The notes beneath the pieces were generated by a model. That model was not told the origin of the DNA. It ran no database searches and saw only the letters and a list, made by a program, of their open reading frames with translations. A DNA stretch of 35,964 nt from a virus. The first letter of the stretch is position 1. Each line of letters starts with the position of its first letter. Below are positions 4,779 to 12,747 of this stretch, in pieces. Both the position numbers and the translations under genes were made by a program. The stretch spans positions 1-35,964 of IMG/VR virus record IMGVR_UViG_3300035216_000982; one strand, written 5' to 3'.

Positions 4779-7463
4779 ATGTCCAAACTTAATGTCCTGG
4801 GTTACGCCACTCTTTCAGATGGGATGAACCAACAGGTGTTCGGGGATTGCGAGACATCTCCTGTAAGACCTGAAACCATCAAAAGCATCAAGGCTACGAT
4901 GGAAAACTTCGGAGTTACGTTCCCTATCGAGAACCCTAAGGGTTTCTTTATGGATGACTTCAAACTACCGGAGCTGAAAGGAAAGAATATTAAAGAACAC
5001 TTCGAGAATATCTCTAAGTTGCTTGTATCGGACCAAATCAAGATCATGAAAGATTTTGCTTATTCCGAGCTACCTAGGAAGCCTAGTACAGAATATATCG
5101 TTAACACGCCGGGATGGACCAAATATACTCCAACTAAAACAGGATTTAAAACTACTCACCCAGAGGGGATTGAAGAAAGTATAGCCGTATTTGACTGTGA
5201 GACTTTTGTTAAAGGATCAGACTTCTCTCATCCAATCTTGGCCACAGCAGTTACTGATACTGCCTATTACATCTGGATGCATGAGTGTTATGTAGATCCT
5301 TCTATCGAGTATTACACCACCCTTGTTCCTGTAGGCGATGATAAGATTTTTATTGCTCATAACGTTGCTTATGATAGAGCTCGTTGTTCTGAGTCATACG
5401 ACATCACTAAGAGAAACTATTGGTTTGATACCATGTCCGCCCACATTAACGTGAGTGGACTAGCTTCTGGTCAGCGCTGGTGGTACGTACAGAAAGCTGC
5501 TAAGAAATCTAGTTATAAAGCTGACCCTATCTGGGCAGAGAAAGGATCTCTCAACGGACTAATAGATTGCTATAACTTCCACTGCCAACCTATGATCCCT
5601 CTGCAACCAGAGGATAAGAAGATCCGAGACGTATTTGTGGTCAGCGAGACTATGGAACAGATATGTGAACTCCGAGAGGACCTAACTCAATATGCACTGA
5701 AAGACGCTGAGATCACTCAAGAGCTCTTCTCAATTGTCATCCTTAAGTACCTTCAAAACAATCCGTCTCTGACTACTTTGCTTGGTCACTTCGGAATCTC
5801 CTCTGCATTCCTTCCAGTTGTAGATGATTGGGACAAGTGGTTTGAAGGCTGTGAGGAGATCTGGCGTAACTCTATCGCTAGACAAGAAGAGATCCTAGGA
5901 GAGATGGCCCAAGAGATCTATGATGCTTGGAATCAAGGAGATATTGATGTAGAGTCAGACCCTTGGTTGTCTCAGATGGACTGGGAATGTAATTTCAAAC
6001 TCACAAAAGCCGGGAAGCCTTCCTCTAAGTGGTATGGGGTCCCTAAGTGGTTGAGGAGTGTCTCTGAGATTGTGAAGACCGAAGAAGGTAGCAAACTAGT
6101 TATCGGAGGTATCTCCACTAAGAATCGTCTCTCTCACTTCCTTCTACGTCTAAAGTGGGATGATAAGCCTATGACGTATTTCACTGATCGTGGCTGGTGT
6201 TTCATAAACGAAGACCTCGGAGAGTATATTCGCGTCCCCCATCCCAAGGGCGAAGGAGAGAACGTTGGTGGTGTACTCTCTAAAGACTACAATGACGACT
6301 TTGAGTCTGGTATGCTTAGCTCAGATCTACCTCAAGCGAAAGAGCTTATTAAACTCGCTATCAACGTATCTTATTGGACCTCGGTCAGAAGCCGAGTCCG
6401 TGAACAAAATGTCGCTAAAGTCAAAAATCCTCTCGGTAAAGAATTCAATCTTATTGTTCCAGCAACAGTCCCTCACAATACTTCTACTAATCGGGCTGGA
6501 GAGAATCTCTGGCTCACGGTTCCTGATCCAAAGTATGATAAAATTGGATCCGAGATCAAGACCCGAGTACAGGCTCCTGACGGCTGGGTATTTGTTGAAT
6601 CAGATTTTGACGCCCAAGAAGCTGTTGTTGCTTCCATCTTTGCTGATTCCTATCACCAGGTGGCTGGGTCAACTCAGTTCTCTCATGCTATCCTCGCAGG
6701 ATCAAAAGACAACGGAACAGACATGCACTCGATGACAGCCAGGGCGATCGGTATCTCTAGAGCAGTCGCTAAAGGATGTAACTACGGGATGCTTTATGGC
6801 TGCGGAGCAAAGACCCTAGCCAATACAATTCGTAAGGGTAATAAGTCCATCTCTATGAAACAAGCGGTGGACATGGGTAAGAAACTTATTGAGATTAAGA
6901 AGGGTCGTAAAGCATACCGAGGAATGAGGGAACTCATCGGCGGATCTGACTCATATGCCTACAATGAGATGGCCCGGATTGCCTGTGAAAAGACGCCTAT
7001 TAACCCTCTAAGTGGCACAAAAATGTCAACTGCCTTCCGTCCATCATCAGTGGGCGATGACTTCTGGACAATGAGGAATAACTGGTGTATTCAGTCCACG
7101 GGAAGTGCGATGCTTCATGCATTTATGGCCGCCATGGAGTGGTTGATTAAGGACCACGGACTCAATGCTAAGTTTAATATGTCGGTACATGACAGTATTC
7201 TGTATATGTGTCCAAAGGAAGAAGCAGAGACTTTGGCAGCTTTATTCCAAGTCGCTCATGCTTGGTGCTGGGCCTGGATGCGATATAATTATGGGATCTA
7301 TGAGCTCCCCGTAGCTAACGCATGGCTCTCATCTATTGAGATCGACCATATCTTCCGCAAAGCCGCAGACGCTAATACTAATACAGTATCCCAACAGAAA
7401 AAAGAAAATGATGGAAACTCAGTTACAATTAAAGACCTCATCCCCGTCTTTAACAAGCTTTGA
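4779..7463 (+). CDS. Family A DNA polymerase, mitochondrial (gamma) type
   Basis: This 894-residue protein has an N-terminal 3'-5' exonuclease and a C-terminal polymerase. Exo I is FDCETF (Asp139, Glu141), Exo II is FIAHNVAYDRAR (about 191-202), and Exo III is YALKDAE (Tyr305, Asp309). Polymerase motif A is ESDFDAQE (Asp near 609), motif B is R661-x3-K665-x3-Y669 (RAVAKGCNYGMLYGCG), and motif C is SVHDS (Asp near 805). The wording around these motifs (SDxDAQE, GTDMHSxTA, GISRxxAKxxNYGxxYG) follows mitochondrial DNA polymerase gamma rather than E. coli Pol I or T7. It is probably the replicative polymerase of the phage. It is shorter than human POLG (about 1240). All catalytic residues are present. 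I start at ATG 4779; a TTG two codons upstream is less likely. Confidence 0.93.
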   Translation: MSKLNVLGYATLSDGMNQQVFGDCETSPVRPETIKSIKATMENFGVTFPIENPKGFFMDDFKLPELKGKNIKEHFENISKLLVSDQIKIMKDFAYSELPRKPSTEYIVNTPGWTKYTPTKTGFKTTHPEGIEESIAVFDCETFVKGSDFSHPILATAVTDTAYYIWMHECYVDPSIEYYTTLVPVGDDKIFIAHNVAYDRARCSESYDITKRNYWFDTMSAHINVSGLASGQRWWYVQKAAKKSSYKADPIWAEKGSLNGLIDCYNFHCQPMIPLQPEDKKIRDVFVVSETMEQICELREDLTQYALKDAEITQELFSIVILKYLQNNPSLTTLLGHFGISSAFLPVVDDWDKWFEGCEEIWRNSIARQEEILGEMAQEIYDAWNQGDIDVESDPWLSQMDWECNFKLTKAGKPSSKWYGVPKWLRSVSEIVKTEEGSKLVIGGISTKNRLSHFLLRLKWDDKPMTYFTDRGWCFINEDLGEYIRVPHPKGEGENVGGVLSKDYNDDFESGMLSSDLPQAKELIKLAINVSYWTSVRSRVREQNVAKVKNPLGKEFNLIVPATVPHNTSTNRAGENLWLTVPDPKYDKIGSEIKTRVQAPDGWVFVESDFDAQEAVVASIFADSYHQVAGSTQFSHAILAGSKDNGTDMHSMTARAIGISRAVAKGCNYGMLYGCGAKTLANTIRKGNKSISMKQAVDMGKKLIEIKKGRKAYRGMRELIGGSDSYAYNEMARIACEKTPINPLSGTKMSTAFRPSSVGDDFWTMRNNWCIQSTGSAMLHAFMAAMEWLIKDHGLNAKFNMSVHDSILYMCPKEEAETLAALFQVAHAWCWAWMRYNYGIYELPVANAWLSSIEIDHIFRKAADANTNTVSQQKKENDGNSVTIKDLIPVFNKL

Positions 7464-7725
7464 AGAGATAAATACATACTTCGAAGTGAAGTATGGGCTC
7501 TCTCTTTTCATGCAAGAAGAGCCTTATTTGATGGCAGGCAAGAAGCCTCAATATTGGGTGGGGCTCGTTAGCACAGAGTTTGCTTTATTAAAAGCGAATG
7601 GAGATCTCACTACAAAGTACCCTAAGAAAACAGGGATGACCCTTAACGCTGGTCATAGGTGTATAACTCTGAACACTTTAAAAAGAAACATCCAGAAAGA
7701 TAATATGTTGTTTATTAGGGCTTAG
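7408..7725 (+). CDS. Hypothetical protein, 105 aa, overlapping the polymerase end
   Basis: I start it at the ATG pair at 7408/7411, after a purine-rich AAAAAAGAAA stretch, because the longer frame lies deep in the polymerase gene. It overlaps the polymerase by 56 bases in another frame. The protein is mixed alpha/beta with no motif that I know (GKKPQYWVGLVSTEFALL, LNAGHRCITLNTLKR). It ends convergent with the first minus-strand structural gene, with a 4-base overlap of the two coding regions and no terminator between. Confidence 0.55.
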   Translation: MMETQLQLKTSSPSLTSFEEINTYFEVKYGLSLFMQEEPYLMAGKKPQYWVGLVSTEFALLKANGDLTTKYPKKTGMTLNAGHRCITLNTLKRNIQKDNMLFIRA

Positions 7726-8657
7726 CAGTCTAAGTCTAGTGCATCATCAGTCTTGAAATTAAGAACCTGACCAGAGTTCTCATCTTCGGACCCTAAACGC
7801 CCTACGTCATTTCTCCAAAGGGCAAAGTCTATATTAAGCTTGAACCACGGTGGATACTCGCCTTTGTTTGTTTTATCACATTTCCACACTCTTTGAAGAG
7901 TTCCTTGTACCACCTTAGAGTTATCTATAACAAAAGAGCCGTCTGCGGCGATCTTTCTAGCGTCACGAGGAGTGAACTTATAAGTTCCTGACCCATCCTT
8001 TGCATCACCACAAGTGAGTTCTAAGCTTGTTGATTTAGGACAATTACAGGCTTTTGCGTCTTCTACAATATAGCTCTCTGTTGTCTCTGGCCCAGTGATT
8101 CTAGACCATACTGCTAGACCTGTGGGTTCTCCAGTTTGTGTTTGTAAGCATTTCCTCGTGGGTAAGAAATCGACAATAGAGATAGGATCAAAAGCGGCAC
8201 AAGGTTGAGTATAAAATCTACCATCAGATATAGAGACAGTAACAGAATAATTTTGTTCATATATAAATTGAGAGGCTTCTGTGACTTGAACAAATCTCTC
8301 GCTATCTAGCTCAAATCCTGTAGCAAATTCTACTCCTGGTACTTCTGGTACCCATCCTGTCACGGCATCGGCGATTAGGTCTAAGATAGGCAGAGAGAAA
8401 CTATGCCCTTCTCTTTGAGTCTGCTTCTGAACAAGAGTGACACTATATGTCATCTTTCTCGTCCTGACCGTGGGTATATACGCTCCACCGCCCATCTCAT
8501 TAGTTGATGAACCGGAGACATAGCTAATAATAATCATGGCCTGCTCCGCGACACGACCAGATTGATCTAGCTCTTCGGCTAGTCTTAGGACCACTGCGCT
8601 CTGGCCTATGGTGCTATGCACTCTTGTATGTAGCTGGTTCTCAATTTCTAAAAGCAT
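7722..8657 (-). CDS. Mu gp37-like tail/neck protein (likely tail terminator)
   Basis: The 311-residue protein begins with a domain (about residues 1-150) like the Mu gp37 family: a helix LEIENQLHTRV, then strands around AVVLRLAEE, the QAMIIISYVSGSS strand, YSVTLVQKQ, and FIYEQNYSVTVSI. The second half is cysteine-containing and strand-rich, without a known match. In Mu the gene cluster runs protease, decoration, capsid, gp36, gp37, then sheath; here gp36- and gp37-like genes are adjacent in the same way. A role as the protein that ends the tail tube or joins it to the neck is therefore likely, but inferred. The ATG overlaps the preceding stop (TAATG), so translation is probably coupled. Confidence 0.6.
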   Translation of the reverse strand: MLLEIENQLHTRVHSTIGQSAVVLRLAEELDQSGRVAEQAMIIISYVSGSSTNEMGGGAYIPTVRTRKMTYSVTLVQKQTQREGHSFSLPILDLIADAVTGWVPEVPGVEFATGFELDSERFVQVTEASQFIYEQNYSVTVSISDGRFYTQPCAAFDPISIVDFLPTRKCLQTQTGEPTGLAVWSRITGPETTESYIVEDAKACNCPKSTSLELTCGDAKDGSGTYKFTPRDARKIAADGSFVIDNSKVVQGTLQRVWKCDKTNKGEYPPWFKLNIDFALWRNDVGRLGSEDENSGQVLNFKTDDALDLDC

Positions 8658-8983
8658 TAGAACTCGCCACCAGACAGATAATCAGTTAGAACCCATTTCC
8701 CACTAGTGTTATCGTATATGAGGAAGTCTCCCTTCTTCACGTTTCTAGAGAAATTAACGTCGGATAGATCTTGTAGCTTACGAGTAGATTCTAGGGAGAT
8801 GATATACTTACGAAGCGCTGCGGCGTCTTCCTTATGCTTGGTACCGTCAGGAAAAATACCTGTCTTATAGCCTGTTAAGTAGCCATAGCAGTTTCCTGAG
8901 TCGTTGTTTGTGAGATGCATTGCCCCACTACCTTCTCCTGTAGGGTAGTATGGGTTGTATCCTTTATAAGAGCTTGTAGACAT
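8657..8983 (-). CDS. Small neck/virion protein with fibre-like motif, 108 aa
   Basis: The N-terminal two thirds (tyrosine-, glycine- and proline-rich) are not recognised. The C terminus, LQDLSDVNFSRNVKKGDFLI then YDNTSGKWVL, is the short 'LxDLsDV...GdvLvYd..sgkWv' repeat found in many phage tail-fibre proteins. It lies between the gp36-like and gp37-like genes with TAATG overlaps on both sides, so it is translated with them. It may be a neck whisker or head-tail adaptor; this is inference from position and the motif. Confidence 0.55.
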   Translation of the reverse strand: MSTSSYKGYNPYYPTGEGSGAMHLTNNDSGNCYGYLTGYKTGIFPDGTKHKEDAAALRKYIISLESTRKLQDLSDVNFSRNVKKGDFLIYDNTSGKWVLTDYLSGGEF

Positions 8984-9780
8984 TAGAAAGTATCCTCAGT
9001 AGTTAGACCACCATAATTATCAAATTCTCCATCTGCAGACGGGGTGGTATTATCTGCAACGAGACCGTCGCCATCTTCAGGGCTGTCCGAATCTTCTGTA
9101 TTCACAAAGCTAGATAGAGATCTTGTAGTTTCAAGGGCGCCAAATAGTACATTAGAACGTTGATTACTATCAGATTGTACATCTTTAATACCAAGAGTCT
9201 CTGGCTCAAGAGATCTTTCACTATACCTATTAAGAACGGGAGACTCTCTATTAGCGTACGGGAATCCTCTATCATTACTTCCTTCACGGAGCACCCACTT
9301 ATTAAGTGAGGGTTCGGTAAAGCTTCTTCCTCTCTGATAAGAGCTCTTTGTCATCGAGCAACCAGATCTCCAGTAGCGATAGGCTTCTTGCCATTTAAGC
9401 CCCGCACTTGGGCTTCCCTTAGATCCCCAAGCCTCTAGTTGTTGTAGTGCCTTCTCCGCTGCTTCTTGGACTTGAGTCCTAGGGCGGAGGACATCTAAAT
9501 AGAATCTAGCGATAGTAGCCTGAGTTCTTCTAAATGAGCCGGCTATAAGTACTTTACCCTGAGGCGGAGCACTTTCAATGTAGTTGTTTACTAACTGAGC
9601 AGCGTCATTTAACGCGAGCTGGATTTTATCTGCGTCTATCCCGTTTCCGGTAGGATCTTCAATATTAGATAACTCTACGGCTTCTTGGAATCCAAAAATA
9701 GATACAAAGTAATCAACAGTCGCTAGGTTACAATTACTCGCTACCCCATATATATCTCTTGGAGGCTGAGGTCCTGACAT
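8983..9780 (-). CDS. Mu gp36-like head-completion protein (DUF1320-like)
   Basis: The N-terminal 120 residues look like the DUF1320/Mu gp36 helical connector: YFVSIFGFQEAVELSNIE, then a DADKIQLALNDAAQLVNNYI helix, LRRTQ-type ARFYLDVLRP and a final AAEKALQQLEAWGSG-like helix. The C-terminal half is low-complexity, serine- and arginine-rich and then acidic (residues about 215-265). It is longer than the usual 140-180 residues because of this tail. It is the first gene of a three-gene unit after the capsid terminator, and the GTTTAAAG motif lies 23 bases before its start codon. There is no ribosome site in the leader. Confidence 0.6.
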   Translation of the reverse strand: MSGPQPPRDIYGVASNCNLATVDYFVSIFGFQEAVELSNIEDPTGNGIDADKIQLALNDAAQLVNNYIESAPPQGKVLIAGSFRRTQATIARFYLDVLRPRTQVQEAAEKALQQLEAWGSKGSPSAGLKWQEAYRYWRSGCSMTKSSYQRGRSFTEPSLNKWVLREGSNDRGFPYANRESPVLNRYSERSLEPETLGIKDVQSDSNQRSNVLFGALETTRSLSSFVNTEDSDSPEDGDGLVADNTTPSADGEFDNYGGLTTEDTF

Positions 9781-9803
9781 AGCTTATATTATTCTTCTTT
9801 TTA

Positions 9804-9811
9804 CTTTAAAC
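9804..9811 (-). promoter_or_regulatory. GTTTAAAG motif (putative late promoter) for the gp36-like unit
   Basis: GTTTAAAG on the minus strand, 23 bases before the ATG at 9780. It directly abuts the T run of the capsid terminator, so a new transcript would start just where the capsid transcript ends. Confidence 0.6.
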
Positions 9812-9837
9812 AAAAAGGGCCGACCCGAAGGCCAGCC
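9812..9837 (-). terminator. Strong rho-independent terminator after the capsid gene
   Basis: On the minus strand GGCTGGCC, a TTCG loop and GGTCGGCC form an eight-pair stem (two of them G-U wobbles) followed by CTTTTTG. The tetraloop and the T run make this the clearest terminator in the window. It lies 25 bases after the capsid stop codon and should limit or taper read-through into the gp36-like unit. Confidence 0.88.
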
Positions 9838-9862
9838 AGTTTGTTAAGTTGTCGATTATAAA

Positions 9863-10843
9863 TCAGACGCAGTTGGTGAGGATTGCTCCAGCGCCAACTT
9901 TACCGTTTTCGCCCATGCCAACTAGCTCGAATGAACGCTCAACAAGGATGTCACCGGTGAATACACGGCGTTCGATGTTGAATCGCTCAGGAGTAGCGAT
10001 AGGATAACCAGCAAGAGTGTAGGTGTATCCAAAAGCAGGGTTACCGTAGTTTGCATCCAATGCAGGAGCGAAACCATCAGTAGCGCCAGAAGGCTGGTAG
10101 AAGAGGACCGCTACGTTGGTGTAGATGTTCTCAAGTGATCCAGTCGCCTGGTTAAGCTTAAGACGACGTGCAACACGAATCTCGTCAAGGCCAAAGATGT
10201 TGGCGAGAGTTTGTTCGTTGACGAGAACGCCACGTTGCATGAAGTCTCTGATTCTCTTGTTACGCTTGAGGGCGTTGAAGGCATCAGGTGAGATAACCAT
10301 CTTATTAGGATAGGTACCGATCTGAGAGCGAACAGCTTCCTTAGCTTCGTCGATTAGGACTTCGATATCAGAAGTAGCAGCGTTGAACTTGTCTGCGCCA
10401 GAAGCGCGAGTAGAAAGGTCAAATATGCAAGAGGTCTCATACGAAGCAGAAGCTGTAACAGCATCAGCAACGGTGATCTCCCATGACTGCATAAGACGGT
10501 TTGCAGCGTCCTTTGCAGCGTACTGACGAAGGTCAATTTGAGCAGCGCCGTTCTTGGCTTCTGCTGCGATTTCCTCAGCAATTTCCCAGCTAATCGCTTC
10601 CTGACGGAGAGCGAACGAGCGTGTTCCGAACTCATTCTGGATCTTTTGGATATTAGATCCGGGTGAGCGGAGGAAATTCTGAGCGGCAAAGGCTTCCTTG
10701 CCGAATACGAGTGTACGGCCGGCGCGTGTATTCATAGATACGGCGGGACCGAAGAATGTAGCAACGCCTTCGGCGTTCTTGTAGCCTTGGGCGAGTTGCG
10801 TAAGAATAGGATCGATTACGCGTACTTGATCTAGATTCATCAT
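9863..10843 (-). CDS. Major capsid protein
   Basis: This 326-residue protein has the build of an HK97-fold major capsid protein of the Mu/lambda-E-like type. It has an N-terminal arm (MNLDQVRVIDPILTQLA), then a long region with the KxAF and E-loop-like strands and a spine helix rich in alanine (QYAAKDAANRLMQSWEI). The P-domain segment PNKMVISPDAFNALKRNKRI is followed by IFGLDEIRVAR, a typical end-of-capsid arrangement. Its codon use is cleaner and more GC-rich than that of its neighbours, as expected of the most expressed gene. AGGAGA serves as ribosome site. The order protease-scaffold, decoration, capsid, followed by a strong terminator, supports the call. Confidence 0.85.
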   Translation of the reverse strand: MMNLDQVRVIDPILTQLAQGYKNAEGVATFFGPAVSMNTRAGRTLVFGKEAFAAQNFLRSPGSNIQKIQNEFGTRSFALRQEAISWEIAEEIAAEAKNGAAQIDLRQYAAKDAANRLMQSWEITVADAVTASASYETSCIFDLSTRASGADKFNAATSDIEVLIDEAKEAVRSQIGTYPNKMVISPDAFNALKRNKRIRDFMQRGVLVNEQTLANIFGLDEIRVARRLKLNQATGSLENIYTNVAVLFYQPSGATDGFAPALDANYGNPAFGYTYTLAGYPIATPERFNIERRVFTGDILVERSFELVGMGENGKVGAGAILTNCV

Positions 10844-10867
10844 GATTTTAAAATTCTCCTTATTTTA

Positions 10868-11368
10868 TCAAGAAGCGCCTTCAGAACCTAGCTTAACTCT
10901 GATATACTGACCGGCTGTGGTGCCAGCAGCAGTATCAAGAGCTCGACCAAGAATGAAGTTTGTACCACTACCACCAGAAGCAATAGCTTCTCCGGAGTCG
11001 GACGCGTATACGGCGGCATCAACAGCGATTGCACCAGAAGTGGCGTCAACCTCTACAATAACGATTCCTTCTGTTACTACAGAAAGGAGTCCTTGATATG
11101 GGAACACTCCAGGCTTAGAAGGAGTGGTGGATGGATTGAGTTGACCCTCGTAAACGAGAGTAGATCCATCATCGACTTGATAGCCCTTAGCGGTCAGTTG
11201 ACCTTGACCAGGAGCATCAAAAATAGTAACGCCAGAGGCGAAATCGCCATCAGCGGCGGGGTATGCACCAGCACGAGTTACGAAACGGTGAGCAGCAATT
11301 GTGGCGCTGGTCGATACAGTTTCGACATACTGGTGGTCAAAAGACATATAGCGGGGGTCTGTTGCCAT
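10868..11368 (-). CDS. Capsid decoration protein (DUF2190-like)
   Basis: The 166-residue protein is small, strand-rich and alanine/glycine/serine-rich. It has the DUF2190 pattern: an N-terminal VSTSATIAAHRFVTRAG strand, then IVEVDATSGAIAVDAAVY, an 'ASGGSGTNFILGRAL' turn, and the end AAGTTAGQYIRVKL. Family members sit on the capsid surface or at its threefold axes and stabilise the shell. The position between protease-scaffold and major capsid gene is the classical one. It belongs to the sheath-to-capsid operon. Confidence 0.75.
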   Translation of the reverse strand: MATDPRYMSFDHQYVETVSTSATIAAHRFVTRAGAYPAADGDFASGVTIFDAPGQGQLTAKGYQVDDGSTLVYEGQLNPSTTPSKPGVFPYQGLLSVVTEGIVIVEVDATSGAIAVDAAVYASDSGEAIASGGSGTNFILGRALDTAAGTTAGQYIRVKLGSEGAS

Positions 11369-11379
11369 TAGTATTTACC

Positions 11380-12747
11380 TTAGTTGTTGTTAATAACAAA
11401 CTTAACAGCTGTTAAGTAATCGCAGTCGTTCTCTTCAGCATAAGATAATGCCTCTGCATGAACGTTAGCGGTGTTTGGATCGTAAGCGTATCCAGAAGCG
11501 TTGGGCTCGACCGACTTCGACTTTTTGGGTGCAGAAGTTGGTGTTGCAAACTCTTCAAACGAGACCATAGATGGTAAGGAATCAAGAACTCCACGCATGA
11601 AGTCAAACTGTGATGCCTTTCCGGTCTCCGAGAAATTCACAGAGTTCTTATTGTTAAGAGTCTCCATGAAACGAACAAGATCTCCCTTAGGTACAACCTG
11701 TTCGGTAAGCTTACCAGACTCGTAGAGTCCTTCAGCGAACGAAGAAATTTCTTTCTCGCGAGCTAGCTTTCTTTGCTTATTAAGCTCTTCCTCGAGTTCG
11801 GCTACTCGAGCGTTAAGGTTATCAACGCTCTGATCTCCAATAGCGGATTCGCTATGATCTAGAGATTCGGTAGCCACAGGTGCAGCTTCTTCGGCGTGGT
11901 CAGCTTTCTCTTCTTTCTTTTCTTCTTTAACCTTTTCGGACATGTCAGATTTTTTCTCGTCTTCGTCCTCTTCCTTTTTCTTCTTCTCTTCTTCCATTTC
12001 GCCGCAGCCTTCGCCACTGTCAACTACTTCTTCAGCATGATCTGCTTCTTCCTTTTCTTTCTTTTCCTCTTCTTTTTCTTCGGCGTTATCAACTACTTCT
12101 TCAGCGTGATCGGCCTCTTCCTTTTTCTCTTCGTCGTCCTCTCCTTTTCCTTCCTTTTCTTCCATGTGCTTTTTGAGTCCTTCTGGCATTTCGCCATAGG
12201 AAGCGCCCTTCTCCATCATGGAGCCGGCCTGCTTCTTGAGAGCCAGTGCTTGGAAGAGCTCGTCTTCGTCGTACTCGGCAGCTAGAGAGGCAATTTTCTT
12301 GTCGTTATTCTCCATTTCACCAGAGATATCTTCTTCGCCGTCCTCTTTAGCAGGCTCATTGCCTTCTCCCTCTTCATCGCCCATACCTTCTTCGGTAGGA
12401 GCTTCTTCATCACCCATGCCTTCTTCAGCAGGAGCTTCTTCATCGCCCATACCTTCTTCGGTAGGAGCTTCATCTTCTAGACCCATGTCATCGCCTTCAC
12501 CTTCACCCTCGGGGGCTTCGGATTCAGCTTCAGGAGCCATTTCTTCATCTGTTTCTTCGTCAGCAGCATACTCCATTTTATAGTCGGCAGGAGCACCTGT
12601 TTCGCTGACTTCATTGCCTGAGTCGTCATAGACGGAGGGTTTGCCTCCGCCGATATTGATATTGACGGTCATTCCGCCCTCGGCATGATCAGCTGTTTGA
12701 TCGACCGAGACCTCCTTGACTACGTCATTGTTTTTCTTTTTAGTCAT
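11380..12747 (-). CDS. Predicted separately expressed scaffold protein (internal start)
   Basis: Met185 of the protease-scaffold (ATG at 12745-12747) lies 26 bases downstream of an internal GTTTAAAG motif (12774-12781), the same spacing as at the true gene starts. Protein starting there would be 455 residues, beginning MTKKKNNDVVKEVS, and would contain the whole acidic scaffold but none of the protease. Nested scaffold genes in the protease gene are known from lambda (C/Nu3) and Mu (I/Z). No ribosome site precedes the ATG, but the other motif-driven first genes also lack one. The nested gene is an inference; the spacing and frame are seen directly. Confidence 0.5.
   Translation of the reverse strand: MTKKKNNDVVKEVSVDQTADHAEGGMTVNINIGGGKPSVYDDSGNEVSETGAPADYKMEYAADEETDEEMAPEAESEAPEGEGEGDDMGLEDEAPTEEGMGDEEAPAEEGMGDEEAPTEEGMGDEEGEGNEPAKEDGEEDISGEMENNDKKIASLAAEYDEDELFQALALKKQAGSMMEKGASYGEMPEGLKKHMEEKEGKGEDDEEKKEEADHAEEVVDNAEEKEEEKKEKEEADHAEEVVDSGEGCGEMEEEKKKKEEDEDEKKSDMSEKVKEEKKEEKADHAEEAAPVATESLDHSESAIGDQSVDNLNARVAELEEELNKQRKLAREKEISSFAEGLYESGKLTEQVVPKGDLVRFMETLNNKNSVNFSETGKASQFDFMRGVLDSLPSMVSFEEFATPTSAPKKSKSVEPNASGYAYDPNTANVHAEALSYAEENDCDYLTAVKFVINNN

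Noticed and set aside
6265-6735. A 156-codon frame inside the polymerase gene
   Set aside because: It is an out-of-frame shadow over the conserved polymerase domain, with no start signal and unnatural Leu/Ser composition.
11896-12285. Plus-strand frame rich in phenylalanine and leucine, looking like a membrane protein
   Set aside because: It is the antisense shadow of the Glu/Lys-rich scaffold (GAA/AAG read backwards gives TTC/CTT), with no ribosome site.
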